From Saprospiraceae bacterium (GTDB lineage: Bacteria; Bacteroidota; Bacteroidia; Chitinophagales; Saprospiraceae): a stretch of 64,000 nt of DNA. The translations under genes and the position numbers were made by a program. The notes under the pieces are model-generated. The model had not been told where the DNA came from and did no database searches. It saw only the letters and a list, made by a program, of their open reading frames with translations. Of the stretch, positions 28,501 to 36,421 are shown piece after piece. The stretch covers positions 1-64,000 of the forward strand of contig JANQQI010000073.1 in the NCBI GenBank assembly GCA_028285085.1, in the 5' to 3' direction. The stretch's first letter is position 1; each line of letters opens with the position of its first letter.

Positions 28501-31500
28501 TAGCGTAACACTCAGCAATGGCGTTTCGCCTTACACTTATTTGTGGAGTAACGCTTCTAATGCAACCAGCCTCAGCAATTTGGCTCCGGGTAACTACAGC
28601 GTGACGGTGACCGACGGTAATAACTGTACAGCTAGCCAAGATTTTACCATTACAGAACCTGCTGCGGTGACCGTGAGTGTAAATACAACCAATGAAACTA
28701 GCGCAGGCAGCAATGATGGAACAGCAACTGCCAACCCTGGTGGCGGAGGATCTTATACCTATTTATGGAACAATGGTGGGAACACCATGACCATCACGGG
28801 TTTATCACCCGGAACGTACTGCGTTACCATTACAGATACGAATAATGGATGTACCGCTGAGAGCTGTGGAACCGTTAATGCTGGAAACGTCAATTGTAAT
28901 TTTACAATTGATGTGCTTACCAATGATGTGTCCTGTAATGGATCAAATGATGGTGCGGCCAGCGTTAACTTAAGCGATGGAGCATCGCCATACACTTACC
29001 TTTGGAGTACAGGTGCGAACAGTACTACTTTGAATAACCTGTCTGCGGGAAGCTACAGTGTGACCGTGACGGACAATGATGGCTGCACGGATAGCGAAAA
29101 CTTTACAATTTCGGAACCTACAGCCTTAACTGTTGGTACAAATGCGACAGCTGAAACTAGTGCTGGAGATAATGATGGAACAGCTACTGCAAATGCTTCT
29201 GGAGGAACGCTACCCTATACTTATTTGTGGAGTAATGGTGAGACTGCTGCTACTATTTCGAATTTATCTCCCGGTAACTATTGTGTCACCGTAACCGATA
29301 ATAATGGCTGTACGGCAGAAAGCTGTGTGGATGTTGCTCCCGGAGCAGGCAATAATTGCACCTTTACTATAAATGTCAACGAGCAAAATGTAACCTGTGC
29401 CGGGGAGAGTGATGGTAGTGCTTCGGTGGCTCTAGTCAATGGTACTGCACCGTATACCTACCAGTGGAGTACAGGAGCATCTACCAGTATACTGAATAGT
29501 CTACCTGCGGGAAGCTACAGTGTGACGGTCACCGATGCTGCCGATTGTACGACGAATCAGAGTTTCACGATTTCTGAGCCGGCTGTGCTGGATGCTAATG
29601 TGACGGCTACAACCGAAACAGGCACGGGAAGCAATGATGGTACCGCAAGTTCAAATCCTACGGGAGGAACGGCACCTTATATTTTTGATTGGAACAATGG
29701 AGCAACGACAGCTTCCATTTCGAACTTAGCACCAGGGACCTACTGTGTGACGGTGACGGATGCTAATAATTGTACGGCAGAAAGCTGTGCAGTGGTTGAT
29801 CCGGCGGGAACTTGCTCCTTTACGATTGAAGCAGAGATTACCCAAATCACCTGTACGGATGCTAATGACGGTAGTATTGAAATCACTTCAGCTACTGGTA
29901 CTGCGCCTTACGAATATCTTTGGAGCACGGGAGCAATGACTTTGAGCATTTCCAATTTGAGTGAAGGAGCTTATACCGTGACGGTGACGGATGCGAATGA
30001 TTGTGTCGGAACGGGTACTTACCAAATCATTAATCCGAATCCTCTACAAGTAGTTGTGACTACAACTGATGAGACGAGTGCAGGGAGTAACGATGGTACC
30101 GCCAGCGCAAATGTGAATGGAGGTACACCTGGCTTTACTTATTTGTGGGACACTGGCGCCACTACGGCTAGTATTATCAATTTGGGATCAGGAGAATATT
30201 GCGTGACGGTCACTGATAGTAATGGTTGTACCGCTACGGCTTGTAATAATGTATCGCCCGGTGATTGCGACTTCGATGTATCCAACGTCAGCCTGACCAT
30301 TGTGAGTTGTAATGGCGGTTCTGATGGTGGTGCTAGTTTGACCTTAGTAGGCGGTACCGCACCGTTTGACTATGAGTGGAGCAACGGTAGTATGATGGAA
30401 AGCTTGACCAACGTATCCGCAGGAGCTTACAGCGCGACCGTAACGGATGATCTTGGTTGCACGGCCACCGTGAATTTATCTATCCCGCAACCTAATGCCA
30501 TAAATATCAATCCGATTGTCAATAATGAATCAAGTGCGGGAGCTAATGATGGTGCTATTAACCTCGTGGTGAGTGGTGGTACGCCAAGTTATGATTTTGC
30601 ATGGAGCAACAGTGCGGACACCGAAGATATCTCTGATCTTTCGGCGGGAACTTATACGGTGACCATTACGGATCAAAATGATTGTTCTTTGGTGGAAACC
30701 ATTACCGTAGGTTTAGATAGTAATGATCCTTGTGACGACTTTGAATTAACGATCGATGCTTCTGATGTGACTTGTAATGGCGAAGAAGATGGAGTTGCCG
30801 TTGCTAATGTGAGTGGTGGTACACCACCTTTCGATTATGAATGGAATACAGGCGGTATGACTTCGACCTTGGCTGGTCTTGGTGCTGGCGTATACACGGT
30901 CACTGTGACGGACGCTAATGATTGTGAAGTCATTGGACAAGCGACGATCACCGAGCCCGATTTGATTGTACTGATGGTGACCTCGACGGATGAAACCGGA
31001 ATTAATACTAACGATGGTACCGCGAGTGCTAACGCAAGTGGTGGTACCGGTACGCTTACCTATGCTTGGAGCAACGGTGGTAATACGGCAAATATTTCCA
31101 ATCTGCCACCCAACACCTATACCGTGACGGTGACCGATGATGCAGGTTGCTCAGTGACTGCTTCTACTACCGTTTTGCCATTCCTCGAATTTTGTGATGA
31201 CTTCACCGCCGAACTAGATGTAATAGGTATCTCTTGTGCCGGGGCTAACGATGCCAGCCTTGAAGTGCTCGCTGACGGTGGAACAGAGCCATATGTCTAC
31301 GATTGGAGTATCGGAGCTGATGATGCAATGATTTCCAATCTGTCACCCGGAAACTATAGTGTAACGATTACGGATGCGAACGATTGTGAGTTGATCTTAA
31401 CTTATAACTTGACCGGTCCCGCTCCATTACAAGTAGAAGTTGTTGGCTTTGATGGAGTATGTGGTAGTCTGGGAGCTGCGCAAGCAATTGCATCGGGTGG

Positions 31501-32356
31501 AGTTACACCTTTGAGCTACTTGTGGAGTAATGATATGACGGAGAGTGGTATTAATGGTTTAGAGGATGGTACATATTCAGTAACCATTACGGATGCTAAC
31601 GGCTGTACGACCTCGGGTACCACTTCAGTGCAGTCAGATAATAATGTAGTAGATGTCAATATTGAAATTGAACCAATCAGCTGTAATGGAGACAGTGATG
31701 GCGCTATTGACCTGAGCGTAGTGAGCGGAACAGCACCGTTTACCTTTGATTGGGATAATGGGGCTACCACGGAAGATCTTGAAGATTTACCGAGTGGTGA
31801 TTACACCATTATTGTTACCGATGCCGCAGGTTGTAATTATATTACAACGGTGGCTTTGGGTGAGCCGATGGCTTTGAGTGCTGATATTGAATCAACGCCA
31901 GCTTACAATGGTAATGATGGCTCGGCTACGGTACAGGTTGAGGGTGGAACGACGCCTTATACTTATGCTTGGAACACTGGCGAACTAACTGCAACCATTA
32001 CGGGGCTACCTTTGGGGATGTACTTTGTGACCGTCACGGATAACAATGGATGCGAAGTGTCCACTTCAGTTAGCATTGGCCTGACGAATACGGATGATAT
32101 CGATCATTTGACGGCTTTCAACTTATTCCCGAACCCAACCCAAGGGGAGTTGAATATTTCGGCTATCTTTACGCAGCACGAGAATCTGACGGTGCGCATT
32201 TACGATGCTTTAGGGCAAGTACTACGCGAGCGAGCACTCGTTGGACGGGAAATCGAAGCCACATTTAATGTACACGATTTACCGGCCGGTACTTATTTCT
32301 TCAGTATGACTAATGCGACAGGCAGCTTGTTCCGCAAGTTCGTGCGGATTGAATAA
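25550..32356 (+). CDS. Giant secreted M43 metalloprotease/adhesin with SprB repeats, T9SS type A
   Basis: 2,268 residues from ATG 25550, chosen because the signal peptide MKLRTLRSLFCCAFMILGLLSTHAQ begins there (a 12-codon upstream extension is rejected). A pappalysin-type (M43) zinc protease follows: HETGHYLGLPH near residue 253 (H-E-x-x-H-x-x-G-x-x-H) and Met-turn NYMDYVNDDRC near 314. Next come a CARDB-like segment (NNAVTVCSFF to about residue 480) and a jelly-roll/MAM-like domain (VDDFENTQWNP, ~485-660). Residues ~666-2177 are ten tandem copies of a two-part SprB-like repeat. The end, LFPNPTQGELNIS to FRKFVRIE, is a type A T9SS sorting domain. Likely surface-anchored, in adhesion, gliding or protein degradation. 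cvfB begins 3 bases after the stop. Confidence 0.88.
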   Translation: MKLRTLRSLFCCAFMILGLLSTHAQHTESTERHLYRDHDHSRCGHQIKTLQRAAIDKGYAQRLARFKAAIPELARQELANDRSATIITVPVVVHVIHNGEAVGSGANLSDAQIQAQIDILNEDFSATNPNYGSTPSPWDQVAGNPEIQFCLAIIDPDGNATNGITRHNITVTGSSLNDDNIESDIKPMTWWDSNLYYNIWTLGIPGTTAGGGTTGYAYYPTNGAIGNSIDGSVVDYRWFGGPGFGQSGYKTLTHETGHYLGLPHTFDDESCTADDGIADTPNIESPTSSLNPSLNCGSSFPTGPTSCGNEHMYVNYMDYVNDDRCYTSFSAGQINVMRSVLNGTAGSLGYGSRLPLANNAVTVCSFFDDDAGISAINTPGTKLCDNSPITPEIVLQNFGTNALTTVTITYQINGDPPVNFVWVDNLATGETTVVTLAPFTPPAGTFTFNVYTQNPNGNTDGQPSNDGTSISVTLVTEENIPLVDDFENTQWNPTTEGLYVDDYDNDGTTWERTTLASGYGVGGASALFNNYSTNVNGTSDAIVTPVYDFESVSGATLTFDVAYAPYNGSFFDSLIVYASTDCGSTFNQVLYADGNTGLATASATTNMFTPSSSEWRTETIDLSAFDGMDNLTLAFVNKSGYGNRLFLDNINVTLPCSLTLTPVAGDVSCNGGCDGTASVSVGNGTGTLSYTWDANAGGGTSSTVTGLCAGTYTVTVSDAAGCSGTTSVTLTEPNAMTLSTSGTNETSVGANDGTATATAGGGTPPYIYAWSNSGSTATISNLAPGTYTVTVFDNNNCQTTGSVTIDAFDCGSYGISVSMQDVLCNGENTGSASVTVTDGTMPYTYAWSSGGSSSTESSLAAGSYTVTVTDANGCTADASFTITEPDALGLTFTVQDETNLGDNDGSITANVSGGTAGYTYAWDPAVGNVATIENLAPGTYCVTVTDANNCSISNCATVATGNCTFAIDVVENNVSCNGLNDGSASVTLSNGVSPYTYLWSNASNATSLSNLAPGNYSVTVTDGNNCTASQDFTITEPAAVTVSVNTTNETSAGSNDGTATANPGGGGSYTYLWNNGGNTMTITGLSPGTYCVTITDTNNGCTAESCGTVNAGNVNCNFTIDVLTNDVSCNGSNDGAASVNLSDGASPYTYLWSTGANSTTLNNLSAGSYSVTVTDNDGCTDSENFTISEPTALTVGTNATAETSAGDNDGTATANASGGTLPYTYLWSNGETAATISNLSPGNYCVTVTDNNGCTAESCVDVAPGAGNNCTFTINVNEQNVTCAGESDGSASVALVNGTAPYTYQWSTGASTSILNSLPAGSYSVTVTDAADCTTNQSFTISEPAVLDANVTATTETGTGSNDGTASSNPTGGTAPYIFDWNNGATTASISNLAPGTYCVTVTDANNCTAESCAVVDPAGTCSFTIEAEITQITCTDANDGSIEITSATGTAPYEYLWSTGAMTLSISNLSEGAYTVTVTDANDCVGTGTYQIINPNPLQVVVTTTDETSAGSNDGTASANVNGGTPGFTYLWDTGATTASIINLGSGEYCVTVTDSNGCTATACNNVSPGDCDFDVSNVSLTIVSCNGGSDGGASLTLVGGTAPFDYEWSNGSMMESLTNVSAGAYSATVTDDLGCTATVNLSIPQPNAININPIVNNESSAGANDGAINLVVSGGTPSYDFAWSNSADTEDISDLSAGTYTVTITDQNDCSLVETITVGLDSNDPCDDFELTIDASDVTCNGEEDGVAVANVSGGTPPFDYEWNTGGMTSTLAGLGAGVYTVTVTDANDCEVIGQATITEPDLIVLMVTSTDETGINTNDGTASANASGGTGTLTYAWSNGGNTANISNLPPNTYTVTVTDDAGCSVTASTTVLPFLEFCDDFTAELDVIGISCAGANDASLEVLADGGTEPYVYDWSIGADDAMISNLSPGNYSVTITDANDCELILTYNLTGPAPLQVEVVGFDGVCGSLGAAQAIASGGVTPLSYLWSNDMTESGINGLEDGTYSVTITDANGCTTSGTTSVQSDNNVVDVNIEIEPISCNGDSDGAIDLSVVSGTAPFTFDWDNGATTEDLEDLPSGDYTIIVTDAAGCNYITTVALGEPMALSADIESTPAYNGNDGSATVQVEGGTTPYTYAWNTGELTATITGLPLGMYFVTVTDNNGCEVSTSVSIGLTNTDDIDHLTAFNLFPNPTQGELNISAIFTQHENLTVRIYDALGQVLRERALVGREIEATFNVHDLPAGTYFFSMTNATGSLFRKFVRIE
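27545..32080 (+). repeat. Ten tandem ~150-residue SprB-like super-repeats (A+B)
   Basis: Each period of ~455 bases encodes unit A (SCNGxxDGxAxV...PYTYxWS...GxYSVTVTDxxGCT...ITEP, ~65 residues) and unit B (ETSxGxNDGTATAN...GTYCVTVTDxNxCTAESC..., ~85 residues including a C-x-F-x-I linker). Copies 3-5 are most alike; 9B has lost the NDGTA motif. Twenty SprB-type units in all, with conserved cysteines. Confidence 0.85.
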
Positions 32357-32359
32357 TTC

Positions 32360-33223
32360 TTGAAACTTAAGATTGCTGAATTGTTAGCCATTGGAAAATA
32401 CAATCAGCTCGAAGTCCTCAAAACTGTGGACTTCGGGCTGTATTTGGACGGCGGTCCATACGGAGAAATCCTCTTACCGCAACGCTATGTGCCCGAAGGA
32501 ACCGAAGTCGGGCAGGAATTGGAAGTTTTTTTATACAATGATTCTGAAGATCGACTCATTGCCACCACGGAGCGGCCTTTGGCTACCGTTGGCGAGTTTG
32601 CTTTTCTCGAAGCCAAGGAGGTCGGGGAATACGGTGCGTTTTTGGAATGGGGGCTACCGAAAGATCTATTGGTGCCATTTCGGGAGCAAGCCCTGCGTAT
32701 GCAGCGAGGGCAATCTTACCTCGTGTATGTTTATCTCGATGATTCAACCGATCGCATCGCGGCTTCCAGTCGCTGGAAGCGTTTTGTAGAGGAAAAAGAT
32801 GAGGCCGGTGAATTACAAGTGGATGAGGAAGTAAGCATTTTTATTGCTGAACGCACCGACTTAGGCTATAAGGTGGTGATTAATCACCGTTTCCAAGGTA
32901 TATTATATCATAATCAAATATTCCAATCGATAGCAATTGGTGATCAACTGCCAGCCTACATTGATCAGGTGCGCGAGGATCAGCGCATCGATGTGCGTTT
33001 ACAACAAGTAGGCGTAGCGGGAATGAATGAGGCCGCTACAGAATTGCTAGCGCATCTTCAACTCCACGATGGCTATTTACCTTTGACGGACAAAAGTCCT
33101 CCCGAAGCCATTTACGCCCAATTGCAAATGAGTAAGAAAGCGTTCAAAAAAGCGGTTGGGAATCTATACAAACAGCGCCTGATTCAATTGGAAAAACAAG
33201 GCATTCGTTTAGTAAAAGCGTAA
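32360..33223 (+). CDS. cvfB: CvfB-family S1 RNA-binding protein
   Basis: 287 residues starting at TTG 32360, 3 bases after the stop of the giant adhesin gene. It contains tandem S1-like OB folds: FGLYLDGGPYGEILLPQRYVP near residue 26, then EYGAFLEWGLPKDLLVPFREQ near 93-113, then FIAERTDLGYKVVINHRFQGILY near 170. A C-terminal winged helix follows (YAQLQMSKKAFKKAVGNLYKQRLI). CvfB proteins bind RNA and affect virulence-factor expression in Staphylococcus; the role in Bacteroidota is not known. The non-ATG start and very close spacing suggest translational coupling to the adhesin. A strong terminator follows. Confidence 0.88.
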   Translation: MKLKIAELLAIGKYNQLEVLKTVDFGLYLDGGPYGEILLPQRYVPEGTEVGQELEVFLYNDSEDRLIATTERPLATVGEFAFLEAKEVGEYGAFLEWGLPKDLLVPFREQALRMQRGQSYLVYVYLDDSTDRIAASSRWKRFVEEKDEAGELQVDEEVSIFIAERTDLGYKVVINHRFQGILYHNQIFQSIAIGDQLPAYIDQVREDQRIDVRLQQVGVAGMNEAATELLAHLQLHDGYLPLTDKSPPEAIYAQLQMSKKAFKKAVGNLYKQRLIQLEKQGIRLVKA

Positions 33224-33243
33224 TAATAAATCAGTTCTTAATA

Positions 33244-33280
33244 AAAAAAGGCATCTCCGACTAGCGGGATGCCTTTTTTG
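33244..33280 (+). terminator. Bidirectional intrinsic terminator
   Basis: A perfect 12-bp stem, AAAAAAGGCATC (33244-33255) and GATGCCTTTTTT (33268-33279), with an inner CCG/CGG pairing. It starts 20 bases after the cvfB stop. A- and T-runs on both sides let it also end the converging anti-sigma transcript. Confidence 0.85.
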
Positions 33281-33391
33281 ATTTTCTCAAATTGCAATTC
33301 ATTTCACAAAATCACAACCTGAATTGGTTAGTTAACAGAGGTGATATTCACTATGATGAGTTAGAAGAAATTGACGTTTTTTAAAATCTAT

Positions 33392-35173
33392 TTAAAACTG
33401 TAAAATCTCTCTTAAATCCTCTTCTGATTCGATCTTTTGATCAATCAAATCCATGATAAAGGTATAGTCACCTTCCCGTTTTTCAATCTCTTTGAATTGC
33501 TCCGGGCGATAAACGGCCAGTTGATTCTTGTCGTTGACAATCCACATAAGATTATCCGAAGTACCATCGAAGCGAACATCCGCTTTGCTGGAGTTGTAGA
33601 ATCGACAGAAGGTGTTCTTATTGCGATCTACCAAAAAGGCTGTATTATCTTGGTAGTGTTGCTTACTTTGATTTTCTACGAGTAGACCTTTGAGATTGTA
33701 CACGAATGGCGGTAATGGGCGATCACAGTTCCAAATGCCCAGGCTACTCACCTGAAAACGATTAATAATCTTCTGATTGACCATTAAAACGGTCGCTTCT
33801 TTATCCAAACCACGCTCGCGATAACTGGCAATTTTATCTTGGTACTCTTTTTCGATCATAGCACGCTCTGAAGCAATACGATCTGCCAGGAGTTGTTTTT
33901 GATCTTTCAATCGCTCTTCGCGAGCCGCCATCTCCACTTCGTAGGCTGCCATTTGAGTATTGAACTCATCCAGTGCCGCTTGATAATCATCACCCATTAG
34001 CACCGGGTTAACAACAACTTTGACTTGATTGTCACCATCGATTAGTGTTAACTCATAATCGCGGTTGTTAATGGGCCGCAATTGCATGTCTTCCCATTCG
34101 ATTTGACTGACCAAAGCTTCGTTGAAGTCTGTATTGCCCGGAGCAACTTGCCAGATCGTATTATTATACTGCTGGCGCAATTGATTAAGCGCTTGCTGCT
34201 CTTCTTGGACGCTACGCTCCAGATTATCAGCATCTCTGCCCACGAGATATTCGTCGCCGGAGAAATCAAAATTAAAGGAAAAGTCACTGCCGTTTGCCTT
34301 CACCGGACGTACTGGTGTTTGGGGGCGTGGTAATGAGCTTTCAATTGTAGCTAATTCTCTGCGTTCTTTAGAATCAATATCCGCCAGAGCTATTCGATAT
34401 TCAATATCTTCGGGAGGAACTGGATTGCCATCGGGATCAAAGATTAGACTTTCGTCGGGAATAGCCTCGATCTGATCTTTCCCTTCGTAAACCCAATTGC
34501 GTTTTTCCTGATCTAATTGATAAATATTGAAGCTAGGAATTGCAGCGCGGTTGTTAGCTGGTACGCGAATCTCAGAAATCAATTCTACATCCAATTTCTT
34601 ATCGGGCGCAATGCCGAGACGTTTCCCATCTTGCTCGGCGTATACTTCAAGCATCCCCGCAGATTCGAGATAGTAGCGCTGTCCTGCAGAATCGTATTCC
34701 ATCGGGATACCCGACAAAAAGAAGTCGATATAATCGTGGAACTCACGGTATTTGATATCTACTTCACCACTGACGGCGGCACCAGTCTCATCCACAAAGG
34801 CAGCGGGTGGAATCACCACGCGCGAGCCATTTTCATGCTCATAAACACCACCCTGATCGGCATTGATGGTTTTTGAGACAAAGGTTTTTTGAATGTTTTC
34901 AAAAGGTGGATTGACGTAGGGCTGGCTAGCCAAAAACTCCTCCGTTGTCATCCCGGGGGCTTCAACGGCAAGTGAAAAATACATGACTACACCAATGAGG
35001 GCAGCCGCTACCGCGCCAGCGATGTAGTACAATCCTCTCGGGCCGGCAGGTTTAGGTGCAGGGGATTGACCGGGCAATTGCTCAAGTAGAGCGCCAAAGT
35101 CTTTATGCTTGGCGATCTGACTGTCGCTGAGAGGTTTAGGATTGAGGTTAATATTGTAATTTTTATTTTCCAT
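33392..35173 (-). CDS. Putative membrane anti-sigma factor or partner of the ECF sigma
   Basis: 593 residues. An N-terminal cytoplasmic stretch of ~45 residues (SDSQIAKHKDFGALLEQL) is followed by one membrane segment (~46-70, YYIAGAVAAALIGVVMYFSLAV) and a large periplasmic part. The latter has YEHENGSRVVIPPAAFVDETG near residue 112, a strand-rich domain also containing YREFHDYIDFFLSGIP and MLEVYAEQDGK, and a coiled segment near 400-440 (EVEMAAREERLKDQKQ). The sigma gene lies 39 bases upstream in the same operon, the usual arrangement for sigma/anti-sigma pairs; no ZAS or FecR motif is seen, so the anti-sigma role is inference from position and topology. Confidence 0.65.
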   Translation of the reverse strand: MENKNYNINLNPKPLSDSQIAKHKDFGALLEQLPGQSPAPKPAGPRGLYYIAGAVAAALIGVVMYFSLAVEAPGMTTEEFLASQPYVNPPFENIQKTFVSKTINADQGGVYEHENGSRVVIPPAAFVDETGAAVSGEVDIKYREFHDYIDFFLSGIPMEYDSAGQRYYLESAGMLEVYAEQDGKRLGIAPDKKLDVELISEIRVPANNRAAIPSFNIYQLDQEKRNWVYEGKDQIEAIPDESLIFDPDGNPVPPEDIEYRIALADIDSKERRELATIESSLPRPQTPVRPVKANGSDFSFNFDFSGDEYLVGRDADNLERSVQEEQQALNQLRQQYNNTIWQVAPGNTDFNEALVSQIEWEDMQLRPINNRDYELTLIDGDNQVKVVVNPVLMGDDYQAALDEFNTQMAAYEVEMAAREERLKDQKQLLADRIASERAMIEKEYQDKIASYRERGLDKEATVLMVNQKIINRFQVSSLGIWNCDRPLPPFVYNLKGLLVENQSKQHYQDNTAFLVDRNKNTFCRFYNSSKADVRFDGTSDNLMWIVNDKNQLAVYRPEQFKEIEKREGDYTFIMDLIDQKIESEEDLREILQF

Positions 35174-35212
35174 ATCTTTTGGTTTAGAGTAGTGAGCTAA
35201 TGAGAAAGTTAA

Positions 35213-35860
35213 TTATAACTCAGGAGCCCGACCTCCTTCCGTATTGATGCGGTGAATATTTTTTTTAAGTCTTTCCAGAATGCGATACGTCTTTACTTTG
35301 GCATTGCTTTCGGTAATATCAAGGATAGCTGCGATTTCTTTAAAAGGTCTTTGCTCGAAAAAGCGTAGTTCGATTAATTGAATATCATCCGGCTTCAGTT
35401 GATCCAAGGCTTGGAGCATGGTCTGCTGATGATAATCGTTATGTTGTTCTTCTACTTCGTCAATTAAATCATTCAATTGGGTACTTTCGAGGCTAACTAC
35501 TCGTCGTTTTTGCGTCTTGCGATAGTGCTGCACGACTTCATTGGAAGCGATACGATACAGCCAAGCCGAGAAAGGCACACCTTTGAATTGGTAAGTCGAC
35601 AACTTCTGGATCGCTTTCAGGAAAACCTGCGAACACAAATCAGCAGTCAGACTCTCGTCGTTGGTACGTCGATATATGAATTGAAAAATAGGGGTAAAGT
35701 AACGATCGTATAATGGGCGGAAATGCACTGGATTCTCCTGAGCAGCCCGAATTTCGGTCCACTCTTCCTGCATGGATGCCTGGGAAACTGTCTTTTTTGG
35801 CGAATCCATCGATATGTCGTTTTTTACAAGGGTACGATTTATTTGTAAATTCGAAAACAT
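35213..35860 (-). CDS. ECF-type RNA polymerase sigma factor
   Basis: 215 residues from ATG 35860 (internal ATGs at residues 18 and 30 are alternatives; the first ~30 residues are not conserved-looking). Sigma region 2 is at ~50-120: FQFIYRRTNDESLTADLCSQ and FSAWLYRIASNEVVQHYRK. Region 4 with helix-turn-helix is at ~155-205: DIQLIELRFFEQRPFKEIAA and ESNAKVKTYRILERLKK. It directs RNA polymerase to a specific promoter set, probably for envelope signals given the membrane protein encoded next. The target regulon cannot be seen here. Confidence 0.92.
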   Translation of the reverse strand: MFSNLQINRTLVKNDISMDSPKKTVSQASMQEEWTEIRAAQENPVHFRPLYDRYFTPIFQFIYRRTNDESLTADLCSQVFLKAIQKLSTYQFKGVPFSAWLYRIASNEVVQHYRKTQKRRVVSLESTQLNDLIDEVEEQHNDYHQQTMLQALDQLKPDDIQLIELRFFEQRPFKEIAAILDITESNAKVKTYRILERLKKNIHRINTEGGRAPEL

Positions 35861-35980
35861 CTCTGGTTGTTTTTTTAACTCATGTTTAAGTTCAGTTCGA
35901 ATTTGCTGCTAAAGAGATTATCAACTTGACTTTAGCGACATCATTACTCATCTAGTGTGAAAAGTGCAGGATAGACGCGG

Positions 35981-36112
35981 TTGTTGGGTGAAAAGCTGAT
36001 AAGAATTAAACATGGTCTCGATGATAAAATTGCATTGAAATGCCCTTTCGAAAATTATCACCCACAGCCAGAAGCGAGTTGTCCTGACTGTGGTGATAAT
36101 GCTATTAGCTAA
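35981..36112 (+). CDS. Possible small zinc-ribbon-like protein or gene remnant
   Basis: A 43-codon frame from TTG 35981 (or 35984) to TAA. The peptide LGEKLIRIKHGLDDKIAL, then CPFENYHPQPEASCPDCG, has protein-like composition. The Cys positions (21, 34, 37) with His 27 could bind zinc. No ATG is present in frame and the 3' half coincides with a hairpin, so it may be a decayed gene end or chance. Low confidence. Confidence 0.22.
   Translation: MLGEKLIRIKHGLDDKIALKCPFENYHPQPEASCPDCGDNAIS
36055..36099. repeat. Inverted repeat/hairpin in the sigma-BamA intergenic region
   Basis: TTATCACCCACAG (36055-36067) and CTGTGGTGATAA (36088-36099) pair over 12 bp with one bulged C; the loop is 20 bases. 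No T-tract follows on either strand. Confidence 0.5.
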
Positions 36113-36421
36113 TCGCCATAAAGACCGTTTCAAATGCATAATGCAGCGGCACCTAAAAAGATACAGTCTGGACAAAAAAAAATCAGATTCTTTGGCAAAT
36201 TTTATGATTTAGCCCTGTTCTGAGCGAATTTCTTCCGTTGAGCACGTTTTTTACGACTAAAAATTAGCGTCCTACGGGCTTTTAATTCCAATAAAATCAT
36301 CCACTGACCGATGCGCTATCGTATATGTGTGGGAAAAGACAATCTACTTGTGCGGCAAAGGTTATTTTAGCCCAAAAAGCTCAAAGGCTTTATTTGACGA
36401 TTTAAAAAGTATTTGGCAATA

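Larger units (their letters stand above)
35861..36412. other. Long intergenic region with possible small frame and hairpin
   Basis: 552 bases between the divergent sigma and BamA-like genes. It holds a 43-codon frame with a CPDCG motif (35981-36112) and a hairpin inside it (36055-36099). No recognisable promoter box was found on either strand in this stretch. Confidence 0.5.

Noticed and set aside
27545-32080. The long periodic region as a CRISPR array or satellite
   Set aside because: It is one open reading frame of SprB-like units with period ~455 bp and codon-level variation; no short spacers or cas genes.
35981-36112. CPDCG frame read as a transposase remnant
   Set aside because: The flanking residues do not match the transposase zinc-ribbon types I can recall, and no inverted terminal repeats or target duplications are visible.
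35948-36175. A 75-codon reverse frame in the sigma-BamA gap
   Set aside because: Trp/Arg/Phe-rich, low-complexity look; more likely a shadow of the region with the hairpin.
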